From assembly GCA_040381535.1 (NCBI GenBank), contig JBEIHF010000038.1, forward strand, positions 1 to 9,384: a stretch of DNA of 9,384 bases, given 5' to 3'. Source of the stretch: Micavibrio_A sp040381535 (GTDB taxonomy: Bacteria; Pseudomonadota; Alphaproteobacteria; Micavibrionales; Micavibrionaceae). The translations under genes and the position numbers were made by a program. Shown one piece after another: positions 5,689 to 9,384 of the stretch (position 1 is the first letter of the stretch; each line of letters begins with the position of its first letter). The notes under the pieces were generated by a model. It ran no database searches. It was not told the origin of the DNA and saw only the letters and a program-made list of their open reading frames with translations.

Positions 5689-6351
5689 ATGATGAAACTG
5701 CAAAAAATCATCCTCGCCTTGCCCAAAGGCCGTATTTTGAGTGAAGTGAAACCGTTTCTGGACGGTTGCGGCATTGTGCCTGAAGCGGCGTTCTTCGATG
5801 ATAATTCCCGCCTTTTGCAATTCAAAACGAATTTGCCCCATCTCGAAATCATCCGCGTGCGGTCTTTCGATGTGGCGACATTTACGGCCTTCGGCGCGGC
5901 GCATCTCGGAATAGCGGGTTCCGATGTTCTTGACGAATTCGATTATTCCGAATTATACGCGCCGGTAGATTTGAAAATCGGAAAATGCCGCTTATCGGTT
6001 GCCATGCATGCGGACGAAGCCAGCAAAGACAATCCACGCCAGTGGAGCCACATCCGCGTGGCCACAAAATACCCCAACCTCACCCGCAAGCATTTTGCCG
6101 CACGCGGTGTGCAAACGGAATGCATTAAACTTAGCGGCGCGATGGAAATCGCCCCTTCTCTCGGCCTTGCCCGCCGCATCGTGGATCTGGTATCCAGCGG
6201 CGGCACGCTCAAGGCAAACAACCTCGTCGAAATCGAAAAAATCATGGACGTGTCCTCGCGCCTGATCGTCAACCGCACCGCGCTCAAAACCATGCCGGAT
6301 GAAATGCAGGGCTGGATCGGTAAATTCAGGAACAGCGTAAAGGCCGCATGA
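5689..6351 (+). CDS. hisG: ATP phosphoribosyltransferase, short form
   Basis: 220 aa; condenses ATP with PRPP to phosphoribosyl-ATP, the first step of histidine synthesis. The start IILALPKGRI (7-16) and the signature AMEIAPSLGLARRIVDLVSSGGTLKAN (151-177) are present, the latter containing the PRPP-binding loop. The length and the lack of a C-terminal regulatory ACT-like domain mark the short form, which in known cases works only with HisZ, a HisRS-like partner that also gives histidine feedback. No hisZ is in the window. ATG codons at 5689 and 5692 are both possible starts. The stop overlaps the next gene as ATGA. hisD, which often follows hisG in this neighbourhood in Alphaproteobacteria, is absent here. 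Confidence 0.95.
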   Translation: MMKLQKIILALPKGRILSEVKPFLDGCGIVPEAAFFDDNSRLLQFKTNLPHLEIIRVRSFDVATFTAFGAAHLGIAGSDVLDEFDYSELYAPVDLKIGKCRLSVAMHADEASKDNPRQWSHIRVATKYPNLTRKHFAARGVQTECIKLSGAMEIAPSLGLARRIVDLVSSGGTLKANNLVEIEKIMDVSSRLIVNRTALKTMPDEMQGWIGKFRNSVKAA

Positions 6352-6830
6352 GTTCTAACATCAAATCCATCACGCTGCATTATCCCGAAGGCCATGCGCC
6401 GGCCTCGATGGAAAACGAACAAAAACAAGCCATCCATGATTTATGCGCCGAAGGCGTCCTGCATTTTTCTAAAGATAAAAGCCCCCCCTACCACATCGAC
6501 CTTTCAATCCAGAACAAACATTTGGTTTTAAAGGCTATGAACGATGAAGGCGCGGAATTGCCGCAACTGATTTTGTCGCTGTCGCCCTATCGTTCGATCA
6601 TCAAGGACTATTTCCTGATGATCGAAAGTTACGAGCGCGCCCGTCACGAAGGAAGCCAGATGAAACTGGAGCCTATCGACATGGCGCGCCGCGGTTTGCA
6701 CAACGAAGCGGCGGAATTGATGATCGAACGATTGAAAGACAAGGCGATCATGGACCACAACACCGCAAGACGGTTGTTCACCTTGGTCTGCGTGCTGCAT
6801 ATGGACCAAGCACGGCTCTGGCAGGGTTAG
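6348..6830 (+). CDS. UPF0262 family protein
   Basis: 160 aa. It matches the alphaproteobacterial UPF0262 family of unknown function over its whole length: LSLSPYRSIIKDYFLMIESYERAR (about 76-99), IDMARRGLHNEAAELMIERL and the C-terminal DHNTARRLFTLVCVLH are the family's characteristic blocks. No signal peptide or membrane segment is seen. It is joined to hisG by ATGA, suggesting translational coupling; in many Alphaproteobacteria this family sits directly after hisD, so the partner gene here appears to have been lost or moved. Its stop codon overlaps the stop of the convergent gene on the minus strand by two bases. Confidence 0.92.
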   Translation: MSSNIKSITLHYPEGHAPASMENEQKQAIHDLCAEGVLHFSKDKSPPYHIDLSIQNKHLVLKAMNDEGAELPQLILSLSPYRSIIKDYFLMIESYERARHEGSQMKLEPIDMARRGLHNEAAELMIERLKDKAIMDHNTARRLFTLVCVLHMDQARLWQG

Positions 6831-7021
6831 ACCGCCTTGGGTGCGGGCGCGGGCTCAATGACATCCGCCCAAGCACCCATTTCCGCCTGCCTTTTGGCCC
6901 ATTCGATATTGTGGACCGATCTGTCAGCGTATATCGGCGGCATGATGCGCTGGCTGTCGCGTCTGACCCCGTCGAATATTTTGGTGGGACCTACTTCGAC
7001 TTTTATAATTGAACCACTCAT
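6827..7021 (-). CDS. Small hypothetical protein, 64 aa, not recognised
   Basis: The ORF begins at ATG 7021-7019 with a strong AAGGAAGG 7 bases upstream, and a plausible promoter lies further up, so it is very likely a real gene. The protein starts MSGSIIKVEVGPTKIFDGVR and contains RIMPPIYADRSVHNIEWAKRQAEMG before a short Pro/Ala tail (EPAPAPKAV). It has no Cys, signal peptide or membrane segment. I do not recognise it. It converges on the UPF0262 gene with overlapping stop codons (TAA here, TAG there) and is divergent from infA. In related genomes a low-molecular-weight phosphatase gene can occupy this slot, but this protein is far too short and lacks its Cys motif. Confidence 0.78.
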   Translation of the reverse strand: MSGSIIKVEVGPTKIFDGVRRDSQRIMPPIYADRSVHNIEWAKRQAEMGAWADVIEPAPAPKAV

Positions 7022-7051
7022 GGATAAACCTTCCTTTTAAATTTTTTCATA

Positions 7052-7080
7052 ATAAAAACGTAAAATCCCCCGTTTTTCAA
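7052..7080 (-). promoter_or_regulatory. Putative promoter of the 64-aa gene
   Basis: On the minus strand, TTGAAA (7080-7075; 5 of 6) is 17 bases from TTTTAT (7057-7052; 4 of 6), about 30 bases before the start codon at 7021. It lies back to back with the putative infA promoter. Confidence 0.45.
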
Positions 7081-7101
7081 ACATAAAATACGGATTCCGG
7101 T

Positions 7102-7130
7102 TTGCAATTAAGTATTTAGCGGCGTATACA
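7102..7130 (+). promoter_or_regulatory. Putative infA promoter
   Basis: TTGCAA (7102-7107) and TATACA (7125-7130) are separated by 17 bases, each matching the sigma-70 consensus at 4 of 6 positions. The site would give a leader of about 40 bases before the infA ATG and would drive infA, maf and the RNase E/G gene. Confidence 0.5.
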
Positions 7131-7154
7131 GTCTTCCACACCCAATTATTAGGA

Positions 7155-7174
7155 AAACCGCAAGGTTTAAAGGA
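7155..7174 (+). promoter_or_regulatory. Small hairpin with GCAA tetraloop next to infA Shine-Dalgarno
   Basis: AAACC (7155-7159) and GGTTT (7164-7168) pair around GCAA, a GNRA-type tetraloop. The ribosome-binding site AAAGGA (7169-7174) starts on the base right after the stem, 3 bases before the ATG region. The stem is short, so it may only position the ribosome-binding site in a single-stranded state. Confidence 0.35.
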
Positions 7175-7177
7175 TTT

Positions 7178-7396
7178 ATGGCGAAGGAAGATTTGATCGA
7201 GTTCAAAGGCGTCGTGGCAGAAGTTCTGCCCAATGCGATGTTCCGCGTGAAGCTGGAGAATGACCATATCGTTCTGGCGCATACGGCCGGCAAGATGCGT
7301 AAAAACCGCATCCGCGTTCTCGAAGGTGATACCGTTGTGGTCGAGATGACTCCTTATGACCTTTCCAAGGGCCGCATTATTTTCCGTGAAAAATAA
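7178..7396 (+). CDS. infA: Translation initiation factor IF-1
   Basis: 72 aa, the usual length. IF-1 binds the A site of the 30S subunit and helps IF-2 and IF-3 set up the initiation complex. The sequence MAKEDLIEFKGVVAEVLPNA, then FRVKLENDHIVLAHTAGKMRKNRIRVLEGD, then TPYDLSKGRIIFREK is the classic single S1-like OB fold. The start is fixed by AAAGGA three bases upstream of the spacing T's. The maf start lies inside its last codons, which places both genes in one operon. Confidence 0.97.
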   Translation: MAKEDLIEFKGVVAEVLPNAMFRVKLENDHIVLAHTAGKMRKNRIRVLEGDTVVVEMTPYDLSKGRIIFREK

Positions 7397-7964
7397 GCTA
7401 ATCCTCGCCTCTTCCTCCCCGCGCAGAAAAGAATTGCTCGCGCAGATAGGGATTACACCCGATAACATCATACCCGCCGATATCGATGAAACGCTGCTTC
7501 CCGACGAGTTGCCGCGCACGTTCGCGTTGCGTTTGTCAAAAGCCAAGGCGGAAAAGATCGCCGCATTCCATCCCGACAATTTCATCCTCGCCGCCGATAC
7601 GGTGGTATGCGCGGGCCGCCGTGTGCTCGACAAACCCATAAACGCCGATGACGCGCGCCACATTCTCGAAATTTTATCGGGGCGCCGCCACAAGGTTCTG
7701 GGCGGTATTTGCGTGATTGCGCCGAACGGTAAGGTTTTGAACCGTTTGTGCGAGACGGTTGTATCATTTCGCCGCCTTTCCAAGGCCGACATTGAGGCCT
7801 ATATTGAGTGCAAGGACTGGGAAGGAAAAGCGGGCGGTTATGCCATTCAAGGATTGGCCGCCACCTACGTGAAATTCATTTCCGGATCGCACAGCAATAT
7901 CATCGGGCTTTCGCTGTACGACACGGCGCAGATGCTTGAAAGCGCCGGATACAAAAAGGACTGA
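7386..7964 (+). CDS. maf: Maf-like nucleotide pyrophosphatase (dTTP/UTP type)
   Basis: 192 aa from the GTG at 7386. It hydrolyses non-canonical or excess nucleoside triphosphates to monophosphates. Motifs: LILASSSPRR at the start (5-14), DIDE (32-35), AADTVV (69-74) with the expected catalytic Asp, SGRRHKV (98-104) and GKAGGYAIQG (147-156), the last being typical of the YhdE-like dTTP/UTP-acting subgroup rather than the YceF-like m7GTP subgroup. The GTG is chosen because homologues begin about there, and it overlaps infA by 11 bases. The frame is open up to an ATG at 7356, which would add 10 residues and increase the overlap to 41 bases. Neither start has a good ribosome-binding site, so coupling to infA translation is likely. 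Confidence 0.93.
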   Translation: MKNKLILASSSPRRKELLAQIGITPDNIIPADIDETLLPDELPRTFALRLSKAKAEKIAAFHPDNFILAADTVVCAGRRVLDKPINADDARHILEILSGRRHKVLGGICVIAPNGKVLNRLCETVVSFRRLSKADIEAYIECKDWEGKAGGYAIQGLAATYVKFISGSHSNIIGLSLYDTAQMLESAGYKKD

Positions 7965-7970
7965 CGTACC

Positions 7971-9215
7971 TTGGACATTATGGTCGAAGAACTGGACGGA
8001 GGTTTATGGGTCGCAGCCACCGAAGGCGGGCGTCTAGATGGCCTCGAAGTAGATCCGTCCGCCGAAGAAGTGCGCTGGGGCGCGGTCTATTGGGCCAAGG
8101 TCACGCGCATCGACAAAGCCTTGGACGCCGCGTTCGTGGACCTAGACGGCAAGAACGAAGGCATTCTCTTTAACGCCGATGTGCGTTTTATCAATAAAAA
8201 GACCGGCGAGATTTTCAAGGGCGGTTCCGAAGCCAGCGGCAAAAAAATCAAAAACGGCCAGATGGTGGCCGTTCAGGCAAAAAGCGGATTTTTGCGTCAT
8301 GAAGATGATTTCGATTTTGCGCGCGAAGACAAGAACACCAAGGTCAGCATGGATATCACCCTGCCCGGGCGTTTTTTGATTTACGCCCCTTTCATGGAAA
8401 AGAACGAAGTATCATCCCGCATCCGCAAAAAAGAATTGCGCGCGCAGATGATGAAAATGATGAAAGCGTTCGAGCCACTCAAAGGCTTAATCCTGCGCGC
8501 CTCGAGCGAAGATACACAGATGGATATTCTCCTGCGCGAAGCCAAGCTCCTTCAATCAAGTTGGGAAGCACTGGAACCACATTTGACCGGCGATAAGCCC
8601 CGATTGATTTTACAAGGCCCGGATTCATTCCAGCGCACGATCGGCGATCAGGCAGGACGCAATATCGACCGCATAGAAATCGTGACCATGGATCGCTACA
8701 AACAAATCGAACAATGGTGCGAATTGTTCGGCCCCGACCTCGTGCCCAGAATTGTGCCGGTGGAACTGGAAGACCCCGATGCGGAACTTGCCTTGTTCGA
8801 TCACCGCGGCATCTTAGGTGATATTGAGGATTTGTTTCAGGTCTACGGCCTTCTGGCGAGCGGCGGTTCGATCATCATTCAACAAACTTCCGCGCTCACC
8901 TCCATCGATATCAACCGCGGCGGCGATGATCGCTCCGTCATGGAAATCAATCTCGAGGCGTCCGCGGAAATTGCACGCCAAATACGCCTTCGCAATATCG
9001 GCGGCATCATCCTCATCGACTTTTTGAAATTCTCGAAAAAGGCCGACCAGACGAAACTTTTGAAAGCGCTAGAGCCGATCTTCGACACCGACCCTTGCAC
9101 CGTGCAGATCCATGGAATGACCGCCTTGGGCCTCGTCGAATTGACCCGCAAACGCCGCACCCCGCCATTGAGCGAACGCCTTGATAATGTTGAGAGTTTG
9201 AACCACGGGACTTAG
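7971..9215 (+). CDS. rng: Ribonuclease E/G family protein, short form
   Basis: 414 aa; an endoribonuclease acting in rRNA/mRNA processing. After a beta-rich start (MVEELDGGLWVAATEGGRL) there is an S1-like region (about 36-105: WGAVYWAKVTRIDKALDAAFVDLDG). The DNase I-like catalytic part holds TSIDINRG (D313, N315) and GGIILIDF (D350), equivalent to the metal-binding Asp/Asn/Asp of E. coli RNase E. The protein ends soon after LGLVELTRKRRTPPLSERL. There is no CPxC zinc-link and no long C-terminal scaffold, so tetramerisation and degradosome assembly as in E. coli RNase E are not expected. The start is TTG 7971, 10 bases after AAGGA; an in-frame ATG at 7980 is worse placed. It follows maf by 6 bases. 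Confidence 0.92.
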   Translation: MDIMVEELDGGLWVAATEGGRLDGLEVDPSAEEVRWGAVYWAKVTRIDKALDAAFVDLDGKNEGILFNADVRFINKKTGEIFKGGSEASGKKIKNGQMVAVQAKSGFLRHEDDFDFAREDKNTKVSMDITLPGRFLIYAPFMEKNEVSSRIRKKELRAQMMKMMKAFEPLKGLILRASSEDTQMDILLREAKLLQSSWEALEPHLTGDKPRLILQGPDSFQRTIGDQAGRNIDRIEIVTMDRYKQIEQWCELFGPDLVPRIVPVELEDPDAELALFDHRGILGDIEDLFQVYGLLASGGSIIIQQTSALTSIDINRGGDDRSVMEINLEASAEIARQIRLRNIGGIILIDFLKFSKKADQTKLLKALEPIFDTDPCTVQIHGMTALGLVELTRKRRTPPLSERLDNVESLNHGT

Positions 9216-9228
9216 CCTATTTTGGGGG

Positions 9229-9257
9229 TGGACATGCCGTTTTCTTTCTTCTATAAG
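9229..9257 (+). promoter_or_regulatory. tRNA-Phe promoter
   Basis: TGGACA (9229-9234) and TATAAG (9252-9257) each match the sigma-70 consensus at 5 of 6 positions and are 17 bases apart. Transcription would start about 20 bases before the tRNA. The -10 lies in a small dyad, CTTCT-ATA-AGAAG (9248-9260). Confidence 0.65.
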
Positions 9258-9285
9258 AAGCGCTTACCGAATTTACACCCCTATT

Positions 9286-9361
9286 GCCCAGGTAGCTCAG
9301 TCGGTAGAGCAAGGGATTGAAAATCCCTGTGTCGGCGGTTCGATTCCGTCCCTGGGCACCA
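9286..9361 (+). tRNA. tRNA-Phe(GAA)
   Basis: The cloverleaf is complete: acceptor GCCCAGG/CCTGGGC, D arm GCTC/GAGC, anticodon stem AGGGA/TCCCT with loop TTGAAAA (anticodon GAA, reading UUC and UUU), T arm GGCGG/CCGTC with loop TTCGATT, A73 and an encoded CCA (9359-9361). It has its own promoter just upstream. tRNA-Phe closing the infA-maf-RNase E/G block is common in Alphaproteobacteria, normally with yacG between; yacG is missing here. Confidence 0.97.
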
Positions 9362-9384
9362 TTATACTCCCCGCACACATTCAC

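Noticed and set aside
5943..6437. 164-aa open frame on the minus strand
   Set aside because: It is antisense to hisG and the start of UPF0262; composition is that of a shadow frame.
6837..7040. 67-aa open frame on the plus strand
   Set aside because: The opposite strand has a strong Shine-Dalgarno and promoter; this frame has neither.
7037..7792. 251-aa open frame on the minus strand
   Set aside because: It runs antisense through infA and maf, both unmistakable, and its translation has no recognisable motif.
9216..9285. Possible yacG in the gap before tRNA-Phe
   Set aside because: Only 70 bases are available, without a Cys-rich frame; a promoter fits the sequence instead.

Overview
The window looks like the chromosome of an alphaproteobacterium of moderate GC content. 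The evidence is a run of genes typical of that class (a small Arg/Lys-rich ORF, dcd, murA, hisG, UPF0262, infA, maf, a short RNase E/G, tRNA-Phe), a short-form HisG, and alphaproteobacterial-type tRNAs. The order is inferred only; a Micavibrionales or Rhodospirillales relative is possible but not shown.

Left part (1-1860), accessory. The window opens inside an IS1595-type insertion sequence on the minus strand, with 33 N-terminal transposase codons and a probable terminal inverted repeat ending near 137. AT-rich intergenic DNA follows, then a class II Fic protein (450-1568) with an N-terminal inhibitory motif, an intact HPFxDGNGR catalytic motif and a C-terminal winged-helix-like region. Its upstream region carries two tandem 29-bp dyads 45 bp apart, the second overlapping the fic start codon. 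A 54-codon ORF of doubtful status runs through the dyads and overlaps fic by ATGA. A tRNA-Thr(GGT) lies next to this block on the minus strand.

Middle (1919-2753). A small outer-membrane beta-barrel protein is encoded on the minus strand and ends at a strong intrinsic terminator. Its signal peptide is one base out of frame with the well-placed ATG, at an A4 tract. Its 5' leader can fold so that the Shine-Dalgarno sequence is paired.

Right part (2754-9384), core. A 53-aa basic protein overlaps dcd, and dcd overlaps murA. An unrecognised 237-aa protein follows, then hisG and a UPF0262 gene joined by ATGA. A 64-aa unrecognised gene converges on UPF0262 and is transcribed away from infA. infA, maf and a short RNase E/G gene follow as a tight run, and tRNA-Phe(GAA) closes the window behind its own good promoter. 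These genes serve nucleotide supply (dUMP precursor), peptidoglycan precursor synthesis, the first step of histidine synthesis, translation initiation, nucleotide sanitation and RNA processing. hisD, a low-molecular-weight phosphatase gene and yacG, which I would expect in this neighbourhood from other Alphaproteobacteria, are not in the window.

The least explained parts are the fic control region, the frameshifted outer-membrane gene with its structured leader, and the unrecognised genes at 4910-5623 and 6827-7021.
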